Assembly: GCF_003999195.1 (NCBI RefSeq)
Contig: NZ_RJVR01000274.1
Coordinates: forward strand, 1-51,778
Origin: Streptomyces soli
GTDB lineage: Bacteria > Actinomycetota > Actinomycetes > Streptomycetales > Streptomycetaceae
Reading direction: 5' to 3'
DNA length: 51,778 nt
The translations under genes were made by a program, and so were the position numbers. The notes beneath the pieces were generated by a model, which made no database searches, was not told the DNA's origin, and saw only the letters and a list, made by a program, of their open reading frames with translations. This document shows, piece after piece, positions 43,764 through 51,778 of this stretch. The first letter of the stretch is position 1. Each line of letters opens with the position of its first letter.

Positions 43764-44363
43764 ATGGCTCCCCGCATCCTGCTCGTCCGTCACGGCCAGA
43801 CGGAGTGGTCGGTCACCGCCCGCCACACCGGCCGTACGGACATTCCGCTCACCGACGCAGGACGGGCCACCGTGCGACGGCTCGGCGAGCGGCTGCAACG
43901 AGCGCCCTGGGAGGACCTGCTGTCGTACGCCGAAGTCCGGACCAGCCCCCTGGTGCGCGCGAGCGAGACCTGCGAGCTGGCCGGCTTCGGCGACCGGGCC
44001 AAGGAGTGGGACACGCTGATGGAGTGGGACTACGGCGCGTACGAGGGCCTCAAGCCTGACGAGATCCGCGCCGAGCGCCCCGACTGGAACATCTGGCGCG
44101 ACGGCGTCCCGGACGGCGAGACCCCCGACGACCTCGCCGCCCGCGCCGACGAGGCCGTCTACTGGGCCCGTTCCACCGCCGACCGCGACGTCCTCGTCTT
44201 CGCCCACGGCCATTTCCTGCGGATGCTCGCCGCCCGCTGGCTCGGCCTCCCGGCCGCCTCCGGCGCCCTGTTCAGGCTCGAGCCGGCGTCGCTGTCGGTG
44301 CTGGGGTGGGCGTACGGTGCCCCGGCCGTGGAGCGCTGGAACGACACGGGGCACCTGGACTGA
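43764..44363 (+). CDS. Histidine phosphatase (phosphoglycerate mutase-like) family protein
   Basis: 199 residues from the ATG at 43764 (GGAAGG upstream). Catalytic RHG motif in [11 protein letters not shown] (His9), second Arg in [16 protein letters not shown], acid residue Glu in [11 protein letters not shown] and the second His in [13 protein letters not shown]. The size fits cytosolic acid phosphatase/PhoE-type members and not cofactor-dependent glycolytic mutase, which is longer. The substrate is unknown. It follows the TetR gene after 47 bases and may be in its operon. Confidence 0.92.
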   Translation: MAPRILLVRHGQTEWSVTARHTGRTDIPLTDAGRATVRRLGERLQRAPWEDLLSYAEVRTSPLVRASETCELAGFGDRAKEWDTLMEWDYGAYEGLKPDEIRAERPDWNIWRDGVPDGETPDDLAARADEAVYWARSTADRDVLVFAHGHFLRMLAARWLGLPAASGALFRLEPASLSVLGWAYGAPAVERWNDTGHLD

Positions 44364-44496
44364 GCGCTACGACCGGAGTCCGACGTGATGACGGTCTTCA
44401 CGCGCAGATTTCACGCAGGTAGAGCACGGAACGGGAGGGCCCCCGAGTGTGAGGTGCCCGTTGATTGCGTACCAGCTCAGCAGCGGGTCGGACAGG

Positions 44497-45990
44497 TCAG
44501 CCGGTGTAGGCGGCAAAGGCCTTCGAGAATGCGTTCGCGTCCTGGACGATCGAGCTGCAGGTCGCGTCGGCGTAGTTCTTCGCGCCGCCGGAGCACTGCT
44601 TGTCGCGGGTCGCGGACCACATCGAAAGCCAGCCCAGGCCCTTCGACTTGGCGAAGTCCACCAGCTGCGTCGCGTCGCTCACCGTGAAGATCTCGCTGCT
44701 CACGTCATTGACGCCGAGCATCGGCGTCACCGCCACGGCCCTCCACGCCGCCGAGTCCGACAGTCCGAGCACGCTCTTCACCTGTGCCTGCGTCGCGGTG
44801 GCGGCGTCGATCGCGTAGCCGCCCATGTCCCCGCTGAACGAGGCCCCGTAGTCCATCGCCATGATGTTGACGGCCGAGATGGCGACGCCGTTCGACTTGG
44901 CGTTGGAGAGGATGTTGATGCCGTCCTGCGTCAGGCCGGTCGGCATCGCCGGGAGCGTGTACGACACATCGAGCCCGCTGTGGCTCGCCTGGAGCTGCGC
45001 GATGGCCTTGGCGCGGAGCGTGTTGGCGGCGGTGTTCGCGATCGCGCCGCCCTCGACGTCGAAGTCCACCTTCTTCAGGCCGTACGTGTCGATCACCTTG
45101 CCGTACGCCGTGGCCAGCGCCGAGGCCGACGAGCACGTCGTCGCCAGCTCCGAGCCCGACGCCCCGCCGAACGACACCCGCACATCACCGCCGGCCGCTC
45201 GCAGCGTCCCGATCTGCGCCGCCACCGCGTCGCTGCCCAGGTCGGTGACCCCGCCCCACTTCGGCGTACAGCTGCCGCCGTCCACGATGAAGGCCAGGTT
45301 GTACTGCTTCACGCCGGTGGCCTTGGAGTTGGCGACCAGGTCGAAGGCGGGGTACAGGGACGTGTCCACGTACGGGGCGAACCCGGCGTTGGAGGCGGAG
45401 CCCGAGCCCGGGGTGGAGGTCGCGGTGGCGGTGGGGGTCGCCGACGCGGTGGGGGTGGCTGAAGCGGTGGGGGTGGCGCTGGCGGTCGGCGTCGTGGACG
45501 CGGTCGGCGTCGCGCTGGCGGTCGGGCGGCTGCTCGGCGTCGCGGTCGGGCCGCTGTCCACCGAGCACTTCACGTCGTTGATCAGGCAGTTGACCGGATC
45601 GGCCGCCTTCGTGGACGCGGACGTCACAAACCCGACGTTCACCGACTTCCCGGCGGCGATGTCCTTGTTCCAGCTCTCCGCCTTCACGGTGACCTGCTGA
45701 CCGGAGGTCGTGTACGTCCCGTTCCACAGCGAGCTCAGTGTCGTACCCGCCGGCAGCTCGAACTTCAACGTCCAGCCGGACAGGGCCGAACCCGTGGAGT
45801 TCGTGATCTCGTACTGGCCCGTGTAACCGCTCGTCCAGTCACTCGTCTTGCTGTACGCGGCTCCGACCGACGCGGCCTGCGCGGTGCCCGCGAGCGCGAA
45901 CCCGCCACCGACAACGGCCGCGCCGGCGGTGAGGCCGGCGATGAGCTTTGTCTTACGGCTGGCCGTGCGGTGACGGTGTGAATTCCTCAT
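44497..45990 (-). CDS. Secreted GH18 chitinase with N-terminal CBM2
   Basis: 497 residues from the ATG at 45990; no good ribosome site, so the message may be leaderless or poorly initiated. Signal peptide about 1-39 (LIAGLTAGAAVVGGGFALAG). CBM2 about 40-135 with surface Trp residues (SGWTLKFELPAG, WNGTYTTSGQQV, SWNKDI). Linker of Ala-Ser-Thr-Pro repeats at about 140-190. GH18 barrel about 195-497 of the short type with VSFGGASGSEL, the catalytic motif VDFDVEGG (Asp-Phe-Asp-Val-Glu), MAMDYGASF and GLGWLSMWSATRDKQ. A dre-like site (46089-46104) lies about 100 bases upstream. It differs from the first chitinase in fold subtype and binding module, so the two probably work together on chitin or mixed wall material. 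Confidence 0.92.
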   Translation of the reverse strand: MRNSHRHRTASRKTKLIAGLTAGAAVVGGGFALAGTAQAASVGAAYSKTSDWTSGYTGQYEITNSTGSALSGWTLKFELPAGTTLSSLWNGTYTTSGQQVTVKAESWNKDIAAGKSVNVGFVTSASTKAADPVNCLINDVKCSVDSGPTATPSSRPTASATPTASTTPTASATPTASATPTASATPTATATSTPGSGSASNAGFAPYVDTSLYPAFDLVANSKATGVKQYNLAFIVDGGSCTPKWGGVTDLGSDAVAAQIGTLRAAGGDVRVSFGGASGSELATTCSSASALATAYGKVIDTYGLKKVDFDVEGGAIANTAANTLRAKAIAQLQASHSGLDVSYTLPAMPTGLTQDGINILSNAKSNGVAISAVNIMAMDYGASFSGDMGGYAIDAATATQAQVKSVLGLSDSAAWRAVAVTPMLGVNDVSSEIFTVSDATQLVDFAKSKGLGWLSMWSATRDKQCSGGAKNYADATCSSIVQDANAFSKAFAAYTG

Positions 45991-46088
45991 GGAGCGGGAC
46001 GCTAGCGCCCCCGATTCGGACAAACGTCCTGTTCAGGGCGGGCCCCGAACTCCTTATGCCGCGCTTAAGGAACCCATCGGAACCGTTT

Positions 46089-46104
46089 AAAGGTTCAGAC
46101 CACT
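46089..46104 (-). promoter_or_regulatory. dre-like DasR site upstream of second chitinase
   Basis: AAAGGTTCAGACCACT matches 12 of 16 positions of ACTGGTCTAGACCACT. About 100 bases upstream of the chitinase start. Confidence 0.55.
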
Positions 46105-46126
46105 CCCGGGGTTCCCGGCCTGTTCT

Positions 46127-46315
46127 CCCCCACCCCGCCCCTTCCCGAAACCAGGGGCGTTGCCCCTGGACCCCGGGCGGGTGCGTTGTCGGGTGCGGGG
46201 CCGTGGCCGGGTTGTGCCGGCCTCCCCCACCCAGCCGCCAGGCTGGGGGAGGACCCCCACCCAAACGAAGGTTTGGGTGGGAGCCCCCGGGTTTCGGGAA
46301 GGGGCGGGGTGGGGG
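46127..46315. repeat. MITE-like element: dispersed repeat bounded by 26-bp inverted repeats, copy C
   Basis: Perfect 26-bp terminal inverted repeats at 46127-46152 (starts CCCCCACCCCGCCCC) and 46290-46315 (ends GGGGCGGGGTGGGGG) enclose about 140 bases with further palindromes: GGGGCGTTGCCCC, CCAGCCGCCAGGCTGG and CACCCAAACGAAGGTTTGGG. No coding capacity. This is the most complete copy of the repeat family in the window. Confidence 0.8.
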
Positions 46316-46401
46316 AAGCCCACCCCGCCCACGGGCCCGCAGCCGCCAATGGCCCACAAGACGACCACTCACCCAGCAGGAGCGCGACGGCGGAAGTTGC
46401 G

Positions 46402-47781
46402 TCAGGCCCGGACGAGGCGGGCTCGGCGGCCGCGGACGAGTTTGTGGCCGCGGCGGCCGGCGCCGGAGGGGGCGCGGAGGGCTAGCCAGACGCGGATTTC
46501 GGCGCCGCCGAGGACGGAGGGGCCGACGCGGACGTCGCCGCCGGTGGATTCGGCGACGCGGCGGACGATGTCGAGGCCGAGGCCGGTGGAGCCGATGCCG
46601 CCGTCGCCCTGGCCGCGGCGGAGAGCGGTGGCAGGGTCGCGGATGCCGGGGCCGGCGTCGGAGACGAGGACGATGACGGCGTCGTCGCTGCTGTGGACGT
46701 CGACCGCGAAGGCGGAGCCTTCCGGGGTGTGGCGGAAGACGTTGCCGAGCATGGCGTCCAGCGCGGCGACCAGCTCCGCGCGAGCGACCGGTACGCGGAC
46801 CGGACGCTCGACGCCCGCCGTCCGAGCCGTGCGGCCCTGGTCCTCCGCGAGGGCGGACCAGAAGGCCATGCGCTCGCGGATGACCTCGGCGGCGTCGCAG
46901 CCAACGGCCAGGGGCCCGCCGGTCGCGGACTGCTGGGCGCGCGCGGTGCGGATGATCTGGTCGACCTCGCGCTCGAGTTGGGCGACCGCTTGCCGGGTCT
47001 GCTCGCCCGCAGGGCCGTCGCCGAGCGAGGCCGCGTTGAGCCGGAGCACGGTCAGGGGCGTACGCAGCCGGTGGGAGAGGTCGGCAGCCAGCTCCCTCTC
47101 GTTCGCGAGGAGTTGGTTGACCTGGGCGGCCATGGCGTTGAAGGCGACGGCGGCGGACCGCAGTTCGGTGGGCCCTTCCTCGGGTACGCGGACCGCGAGG
47201 TCGCCGCGCCCCAGGTCGTGGGCCGCGCCCGCGAGCCGCTTCGCCGGGCGGACCATCCGCGTACCGAGCCGGTCGGCGACGGCCACCGAGCCGACGATGA
47301 GCCCGATGCCGACCGCGCCCAGGACGAGCCAGGAGGCGGTGACGCCGCGGGTGACGTCCGCGTCGGGCACGAAGACCTCGACCACGGCCACCGACCCCGA
47401 GCTGACGGCGGTCGGCTGCAGCAGCGCGTATCCGCCGGGTACGGAGACGGTCGAGGCCCGGCCGAGAGCGGACGCGGTGTCCATCGCGGCGTCCGTGGCG
47501 TGCGGTTTGCCGATCTCGACCCCGGCGGAGCCCTCGGTGGCGGGGATGCGGACGGCGAGCTGCCCGTCGGCCCCCGCCTGGGTGGACGCGACGGCCCTCT
47601 CCAACTCCGTACGGTCCGTGGTGATCGCCAGCGCCGGGCCGACCGCGGCCGCCTGACGCTCGGCGTTGGTGAGGGCGCGGTCACGGGCCATCTCCTTCAC
47701 GACCAGGGCCAGCGGCACCGCGAAGGCCACCACGACCATCGCGGTCACGGCCACACACACCTTGACCAGTGCCCATCTCAT
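46402..47781 (-). CDS. Sensor histidine kinase
   Basis: 459 residues from the ATG at 47781. Two membrane helices (about 8-28 and 150-170) frame an extracytoplasmic sensor of about 120 residues. HAMP about 171-222, dimerisation helix with His237 in LAADLSHRLRTPLTVL, N-box LGNVFRHTPEG (Asn), G1 VSDAGPGI and G2 GSTGLGLDIV. The Arg-rich tail GRRGHKLVRGRRARL is unusual but short. It begins with an ATGA overlap (47778-47781) after the response regulator gene, so the two are made together. The signal is unknown. Confidence 0.93.
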   Translation of the reverse strand: MRWALVKVCVAVTAMVVVAFAVPLALVVKEMARDRALTNAERQAAAVGPALAITTDRTELERAVASTQAGADGQLAVRIPATEGSAGVEIGKPHATDAAMDTASALGRASTVSVPGGYALLQPTAVSSGSVAVVEVFVPDADVTRGVTASWLVLGAVGIGLIVGSVAVADRLGTRMVRPAKRLAGAAHDLGRGDLAVRVPEEGPTELRSAAVAFNAMAAQVNQLLANERELAADLSHRLRTPLTVLRLNAASLGDGPAGEQTRQAVAQLEREVDQIIRTARAQQSATGGPLAVGCDAAEVIRERMAFWSALAEDQGRTARTAGVERPVRVPVARAELVAALDAMLGNVFRHTPEGSAFAVDVHSSDDAVIVLVSDAGPGIRDPATALRRGQGDGGIGSTGLGLDIVRRVAESTGGDVRVGPSVLGGAEIRVWLALRAPSGAGRRGHKLVRGRRARLVRA

Positions 47782-48464
47782 GCTTGCGGCTCCGGTGGCT
47801 CCAGCTTCACGCCCACGCCCCGCAGAGTGTGCAGATAGCGGGGTCTTGCGGCCGTCTCGCCCAGCTTCCGGCGCAGCCAGGACAGGTGGACGTCTATCGT
47901 CTGGTCGTCCCCGTACGACTGCTGCCAGACCTCTGACAGCAGTTCGCGCCGCGCCACCACCACACCGGGGCGGGCCGCGAGGAAGGACAGCAGGTCGAAC
48001 TCCCGCCGGGTCAGGTCCAGCCGGGCCCCGTCCAGCGCGGCCTGTCGCCGCAGTACGTCGATCTGCAGCCCCCCGACCCGCATCACCTGGGTCTCCTCTC
48101 GGGCCCGCGACCGGCGCAGTACGGCCGACATGCGCGCGGAAAGGTGCTCCACGGAGAAGGGTTTGATCAGGTAGTCGTCGGCGCCCGCGTTCAGGAGCCG
48201 TACGACTTCGGTCTCGTCGTCCCGCGCGGTGGCGATGATCACCGGCACGTCCGTGATGCCCCGCAGCATCTTCAGGGCCTCGGCCCCGTCGAGGTCGGGC
48301 AGCCCCAGGTCCAGGATCACGACGTCGAAGCCGACTTGGGCCACCTCGCGCAGTGCCTCCAGCGCCGTTCCCACACTGCGTACGGAGTGTGCGGCCTCTG
48401 AGAGATGACGAATCAGCGCAGACCGCACGAACTGGTCGTCCTCGACGACGAGCACACTTGCCAT
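47778..48464 (-). CDS. OmpR-family response regulator
   Basis: 228 residues from the ATG at 48464; an in-frame upstream extension lacks coding bias. Receiver domain 1-118 with the acidic pocket VVEDD, phospho-acceptor Asp52 (VVILDLGLPDL), Thr79 region and Lys101. Winged-helix DNA-binding domain about 128-225: LTRREFDLLSFLAARPG, QQSYGDDQTIDVHLSWLRRK and LHTLRGVGVKL. Partner of the kinase encoded next. It is divergent from a small exported protein gene 61 bases away, which is a likely target. Confidence 0.95.
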   Translation of the reverse strand: MASVLVVEDDQFVRSALIRHLSEAAHSVRSVGTALEALREVAQVGFDVVILDLGLPDLDGAEALKMLRGITDVPVIIATARDDETEVVRLLNAGADDYLIKPFSVEHLSARMSAVLRRSRAREETQVMRVGGLQIDVLRRQAALDGARLDLTRREFDLLSFLAARPGVVVARRELLSEVWQQSYGDDQTIDVHLSWLRRKLGETAARPRYLHTLRGVGVKLEPPEPQA

Positions 48465-48525
48465 GGCCCGCACGGTAGCCCATTCGGCCGACACGCACGG
48501 GGGCGCGTAAGGCACCATAGGCCAA

Positions 48526-49047
48526 GTGTTGAAGGGACTGGCGCACGCCGGCGCGTGGACCATGGCGACGAGCGCCGCCGTGGCGATGTCGTGGTTCGGC
48601 GTGCACCACGTGCTGGCCGGCACCGCGTACGACCCGCCCCGAGCCCTGCCCATAACCGAGCAGGCGGCGGCCTCGGCATCCCCCTCGGCGTCGTCCACGA
48701 GCCGCCCGGCGCAACGGAAGAAGGCCTCGCCGTCCGCCTCGGCCACCGTGTCGAGCACGCCGGAGCCGCCGAAGGGCAGCAGCTCACCGGCGACGGCGTC
48801 GACCGGCACCACGGGCAACGTTCACAGCTACCCGGTACAGGGCGGCCGGGTCACCCTGGACCTCGGCGAGACCTCGGCCGCGCTGGTGTCGGCGACCCCG
48901 GAGGCCGGCTGGCAGATGAAGGTCTGGACCCAGACCGAGTGGATCCGGGTCGACTTCACCTCGCCCACGGGCACCACTGTGTCCTCGGTCTTCTGCACCT
49001 GGAACGGCCACTCGCCGGCGGTCCAGACGTACGTCGCCGGGGGCTAA
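48526..49047 (+). CDS. Small exported protein divergent from the two-component system
   Basis: 173 residues from a GTG (GTGTTGAAG). A hydrophobic N-terminal stretch (HAGAWTMATSAAVAMSWFGV, about 7-28) is a signal or anchor. Residues 50-95 are Ser/Ala/Pro/Lys-rich and probably a wall-spanning linker; residues 100-173 (YPVQGGRVTLDLGETSAALV, WQMKVWTQTEWIRVDFTSPT, FCTWNGHSPAVQTY) form a small beta domain of unknown family with one Cys. It may be the sensed or controlled envelope protein of the neighbouring kinase/regulator pair. Its TAA overlaps the stop of the convergent gene (CTAA, 49044-49047). Confidence 0.75.
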   Translation: MLKGLAHAGAWTMATSAAVAMSWFGVHHVLAGTAYDPPRALPITEQAAASASPSASSTSRPAQRKKASPSASATVSSTPEPPKGSSSPATASTGTTGNVHSYPVQGGRVTLDLGETSAALVSATPEAGWQMKVWTQTEWIRVDFTSPTGTTVSSVFCTWNGHSPAVQTYVAGG

Positions 49048-49898
49048 CGGAACACCGACTCCGGCGGCGCCGGGGACGCCGCCGCCGTCGCGTCCGTGAC
49101 CGGCGCCGCGCCGCCCGCGAAGTCGTCCAGCGCCCGCCCGTGCTCGACCCTCCCCGGGTGCGGGTCGGAGGCCACCCGCCGGGTCAGCTCGGCCACCGGG
49201 AGCTCGGTGTCCCCGGCCAGCAGGATCGCGTTGCCGAAGCGGCGACCACGCAGCATGGCCGGGTCGGCGGCGACGCAGGCGTACGGGAAGGCCGACCGCA
49301 CCGTGGCTATTTGCGACCGCAGGAACGCCAGCGGTGCGCCGTCTGCCGCGTTCGCCGCGTAGAGCCCGCCGGGGCGCAGCGCCCGCCGTACCTCGGCCAG
49401 GAATTCGGTGCTGGTCAGGTGGGCCGGCGTCCGGGCGCCACTGAAGACGTCCGCGATCACCAGGTCCGCCCAGCCGTCCGGCACCTTCGCCAGCCCCGCC
49501 CGGGCGTCACCGTCGCGCACCTTGATCCGCCACGTACGGTCCCACGGCAGCTCCCGCCGGACCAGCTCCACCAGCGCCGTGTCCAGCTCCACGACCTGCT
49601 GCGTCGACCGCGGCCGGGTCGCCGCCACGTACCGCGCGAGCGTCAGCGCGCCTCCGCCGAGGTGCAGCACTTGCAGTGGGCGGCCCGGGGGCGCGGCCAG
49701 GTCGATGATGTGGCCGAGCCTGCGCTGGTACGCGAAGTCCAGATACTCCGGGTCCTCCAGGTCCACATGCGACTGCGGTGCCCCGTCGATCAACAGCGAC
49801 CACGCCCGCGCCCGCTCCCGGTCCGGCACGAGTTCGGCAACGCCGCCACCGATCGTGTGCCGCACTGGTTCCGGCGCTTTGCTTTGTCGCTTGCCCAT
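49044..49898 (-). CDS. Spermidine synthase-like methyltransferase-fold protein
   Basis: 284 residues from the ATG at 49898; no ribosome site, so the start may be leaderless. Rossmann-like core: VLHLGGGALTLARYV (nucleotide-binding Gly loop), QQVVELDTALVELVRRELPW, IKVRDGDARAGLAKV and LVIADVFSGARTPAHLTSTE, ending in FLRSQIATVRSAFPY. This is the order of polyamine aminopropyltransferases, but the usual active-site Asp-x-x-Asp is replaced by ADVFSG, as in many actinobacterial spermidine-synthase-like proteins of unknown role. True polyamine synthesis should not be assumed. It converges on the small exported protein gene with overlapping stops. Confidence 0.85.
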   Translation of the reverse strand: MGKRQSKAPEPVRHTIGGGVAELVPDRERARAWSLLIDGAPQSHVDLEDPEYLDFAYQRRLGHIIDLAAPPGRPLQVLHLGGGALTLARYVAATRPRSTQQVVELDTALVELVRRELPWDRTWRIKVRDGDARAGLAKVPDGWADLVIADVFSGARTPAHLTSTEFLAEVRRALRPGGLYAANAADGAPLAFLRSQIATVRSAFPYACVAADPAMLRGRRFGNAILLAGDTELPVAELTRRVASDPHPGRVEHGRALDDFAGGAAPVTDATAAASPAPPESVFR

Positions 49899-50217
49899 GC
49901 GACAAGTATCGCCGGGTTGGGGGTAGGCCGTCCTCCCCCAGCCTTCGGCCGGGGGACCCCCACCCAAAGGAAGTTTTGGGGGAGAAAGCTGGCCCAACCC
50001 GGCCACAGACGTGAGGCCGCCAACGCACCGCCGGCCACGCGCCGTGGGGGTGCGTGCCCGTTGCCGGGTGCGGGTGGGTTGGGCCCACCCGCACCCACAG
50101 CTTCGCGTGGGGGCACCCCCACCTCGCTTCGCTCGCCCCAGCGGGACGACTGCCCCCAACCCACCGGCGGGGACAGCGGCCCAACCCACCAGCGGGGTTC
50201 GGGGCCGCAGGCCCCGG
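49899..50217. repeat. Intergenic region with dispersed GC-rich repeat, copy D
   Basis: 319 bases without a gene. Contains CCCCCAGCCTTCGGCCGGGG, GACCCCCACCCAAAGGAAG, a GGCCCAACCCGGCCAC word shared with copies B and C, and CACAGCTTCGCGTGGGGGCA. The TIR modules of copy C are missing or changed, so this is a degenerate or differently assembled copy. It sits upstream of the spermidine-synthase-like gene. Confidence 0.6.
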
Positions 50218-50643
50218 CTAGAGCCCGTCGACCAGCTCGATGGTGCGCGCGGCCTCGCCCAGCGCAGCGCGCAGCACCGCGGGGTCGGTGACCGGGGTGT
50301 CCGTGTGCGGGGGGACGAGCCAGCCGGTGCCGTCGACGGGGGGCTCGCCGGCCAGGGAGAGGCCGCGGGCGTTGGTCTGCGTACAGGCGCTGCCGGGCAT
50401 GTCCCAGGCGTCGGCGGTGCCGGGGGGGACGAGGAAGCCGAGGCTGTCGGCGGAGGAGTCGTGAAGGACGGGGCCGACGCCGGTGCGGAGGCGGAGGATG
50501 TCGACGGCCTCGAGGCCCTGGCGGGAGGGGACGGTGACGAGGTCGCAGGGCTCGGGTTCGCCCGGCGGGAGCGCGCTTCGATCCTCGCCGGGGCTGTGCC
50601 GGCCGGTGGAAGCCGACCTCTGCGTCCCACTGGTGTCCAACAC
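50218..50643 (-). CDS. Conserved hypothetical protein
   Basis: 141 residues from the GTG at 50643, chosen because GGAGG stands 8 bases upstream; a longer TTG start at 50685 has no ribosome site. Soluble, no signal peptide. Landmarks are an N-terminal disordered part, PCDLVTVPSRQGLEAVDILR, SLGFLVPPGTADAWDMPGSA, TGWLVPPHTDTPVTDPAVLR and a short C-terminal helix. The two xLVPPxTxxxW-type blocks look like a duplicated motif. I have seen this pattern in Streptomyces proteins of unknown role but cannot name a family. It is divergent from the HTH regulator that follows. Confidence 0.65.
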   Translation of the reverse strand: MLDTSGTQRSASTGRHSPGEDRSALPPGEPEPCDLVTVPSRQGLEAVDILRLRTGVGPVLHDSSADSLGFLVPPGTADAWDMPGSACTQTNARGLSLAGEPPVDGTGWLVPPHTDTPVTDPAVLRAALGEAARTIELVDGL

Positions 50644-50857
50644 GGCACGTCCTCCTCGGAGCCGGACCACGGATACGTTGTTCAACGCGCCGCCGCGTCA
50701 ACGGCTACGCCCTCCTAACGCCGCAATGGGTGGCGTTTCATGGCGAATGCAGGGTGATATATCCCTTTTGTAGCCAAACTCCCGGTGATGGCCCGATGAC
50801 AGCGAGTACGGTCTCCGAACCAACCGCACCACCGCACCGTGCACCGGGAGTTCGGCC

Positions 50858-51778
50858 ATGGCGTCGCCACCCTCCATTCCCAACGCGGCCTTCCGGCAGC
50901 TGCGCGACGGCCTCTCGCCCGGAGAGTTCGCCGCCGCGGTGCGCCGGGCGGCCCGCGAGATCGGCGAACAGGTCAGCTGCGACGCCCGTTACATCGGGCG
51001 CGTGGAGTCCGGGGAGATCAGGTGTCCCAACTACGCCTACGAGCGGGTGTTCCGGCACATGTTCCCCGGGTACTCGCTCGGCGACCTGGGCTTCGAGCCC
51101 CGCGAGACGGTCCGGGGGCGGCGCGGCGCAAGCAGTGCAAGCAGTGCAAGCAGTGCAAGCAGTGCAAGCAGTGCAAGCAGTGCGCCGCTGACGTACCAGA
51201 CTTACCAGACCGATGACACGACCGACGAGGAGAGCGACGTGCTGCGTCGCGCGTTCATGACCGGCGGCCCGGCCGCCGCCGTGGCAACGACCCTGGCCCT
51301 GGGGGCGCCCACGCTCGCTCAGGCCGCGCCCGCGCACCGGGTGGGCAGGACCGAGGTGCGGGCCGTCGAGGAGGCGGTCCGCACGATCCGGCTGCACGAC
51401 GACCGGCACGGCGCCGACGGCCTCTACCAGCAGGCCGGCCAGTCCCTGCGCACCGCCTACCGGCTGCTGGACGAGGGCTCCTACAGCCAGTCCGTCGCCG
51501 ACGACCTACAGGGAGGGGCGGGCGAACTGGCCATCTCCGTCGGCTGGCTGGCGCACGACTCGGGCCGCTTCGCCGACGCCCGTTCGTACTACGCCGAGGC
51601 GTTGGCCACCGCCCGCATGGCGGGCGACCCGGCGCTGGAGGCCCACGCCTTCTGCAACGCCGCCTTCCTCGCCCGCGACGCCGGCCGCCCCCGCGAGGCG
51701 GTGCGCGCGGCGCAGGCCGCCCAGCAGGCCGCCCGGCGGCTGGGATCGCCCCGGTTGCTGTCGCTGCTCGCGTTGCGC
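50858..51778 (+). CDS. HTH/TPR-type transcriptional regulator, 5' part (runs off the window)
   Basis: ATG at 50858 with GGGAG 7 bases upstream; 307 codons are present and the frame is open at the right edge, so the C-terminus is missing. N-terminal DNA-binding-like part (about 8-75: NAAFRQLRDGLSPGEFAAAV, QVSCDARYIGRVESGEIRC). Residues about 91-108 are (Ala-Ser-Ser)6 coded by a 9-base tandem repeat, then a hydrophobic stretch FMTGGPAAAVATTLALGAP and a helical TPR-like region (LYQQAGQSLRTAYRLLDEGS, ELAISVGWLAHDSGRFADAR). This is the layout of the large Streptomyces family of single-component TPR regulators, many near development or antibiotic genes. Target genes unknown. Confidence 0.85.
   Translation, partial: MASPPSIPNAAFRQLRDGLSPGEFAAAVRRAAREIGEQVSCDARYIGRVESGEIRCPNYAYERVFRHMFPGYSLGDLGFEPRETVRGRRGASSASSASSASSASSASSAPLTYQTYQTDDTTDEESDVLRRAFMTGGPAAAVATTLALGAPTLAQAAPAHRVGRTEVRAVEEAVRTIRLHDDRHGADGLYQQAGQSLRTAYRLLDEGSYSQSVADDLQGGAGELAISVGWLAHDSGRFADARSYYAEALATARMAGDPALEAHAFCNAAFLARDAGRPREAVRAAQAAQQAARRLGSPRLLSLLALR
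51128..51181 (+). repeat. 9-bp tandem repeat, 6 units, in regulator gene
   Basis: Six perfect GCAAGCAGT units coding (Ala-Ser-Ser)6 in the linker between the DNA-binding part and the TPR region. In-frame copy-number change would alter linker length only. Confidence 0.95.

Noticed and set aside
49044..49898. True spermidine synthase
   Set aside because: The fold is right but the usual active-site Asp pattern is altered and no polyamine gene is near, so a specific reaction is not claimed.

Overview
The window is high-GC actinobacterial DNA. It has strong third-position G/C bias, many GTG starts, very few spare bases between genes and GC-rich hairpin terminators. The gene content (CslA/GlxA tip-glycan system, two chitinases with DasR-type sites, PAS-PP2C phosphatase, STAS factor, ehu transporter, many secreted hydrolases) points to Streptomyces or a very close relative. 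I cannot name the species. No rRNA, CRISPR array, prophage or secondary-metabolite core enzyme is visible.

Layout. 1-3.3 kb is a scarred junction. It holds the 3' end of a DinB/maleylpyruvate-isomerase-type gene, an Ala-rich coiled-coil remnant, a possible IS end, a C-terminal tyrosine-integrase fragment, an intact HAD-IIA hydrolase and, tail to tail with it, a truncated paralogue of that hydrolase. 3.2-11.1 kb (minus strand) holds an LAATG cell-wall protein, a GH6 lipoprotein, and the cslA-glxA pair followed by a Gfo/Idh oxidoreductase and a UPF0303 protein. 11.5-19.2 kb has a class B PBP, a secreted M1 peptidase, a GH3 glucosidase whose ribosome site lies in a long hairpin, and a PAS-PAS-GAF-PP2C phosphatase. 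19.4-22.3 kb is a small locus bounded by two inverted tRNA-Lys genes. It contains a wrecked S8 protease, a 50-aa secreted peptide and a divergent LuxR-type regulator that reads into the second tRNA.

22.3-27.9 kb has an IclR regulator, ehuBCDA (ectoine uptake) and a divergent aldehyde dehydrogenase. 28.2-36.5 kb has an LLM oxidoreductase, a GH18 chitinase with two dre-like repeats, a PAS-GGDEF-EAL protein, two tandem M6 metallopeptidases, a STAS protein with Cys in place of the phospho-Ser, and a third tRNA-Lys. 36.5-41.8 kb has a prim-pol-like protein, a protein with 14 Arg-Ala-Asp repeats, and a translationally coupled three-gene operon: a Cas4/RecB-type nuclease with a Cys cluster, an unknown protein carrying two in-frame copies of dispersed GC-rich repeat sequence, and an SF1 helicase. 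This operon is the best candidate for an undescribed system. 41.8-51.8 kb has a PAP2 enzyme and TetR regulator around a perfect 12+1+12 operator, a histidine phosphatase, a CBM2-GH18 chitinase, a two-component system, a small exported protein, a spermidine-synthase-like protein, a short conserved protein and the first 307 codons of an HTH regulator.

The genes suggest saprophytic growth on chitin and beta-glucans, hyphal-tip envelope construction and osmolyte scavenging. A family of GC-rich dispersed repeats occurs in at least four intergenic regions and inside one gene. Three convergent gene pairs overlap at their stop codons (CTAG, CTAG, CTAA).
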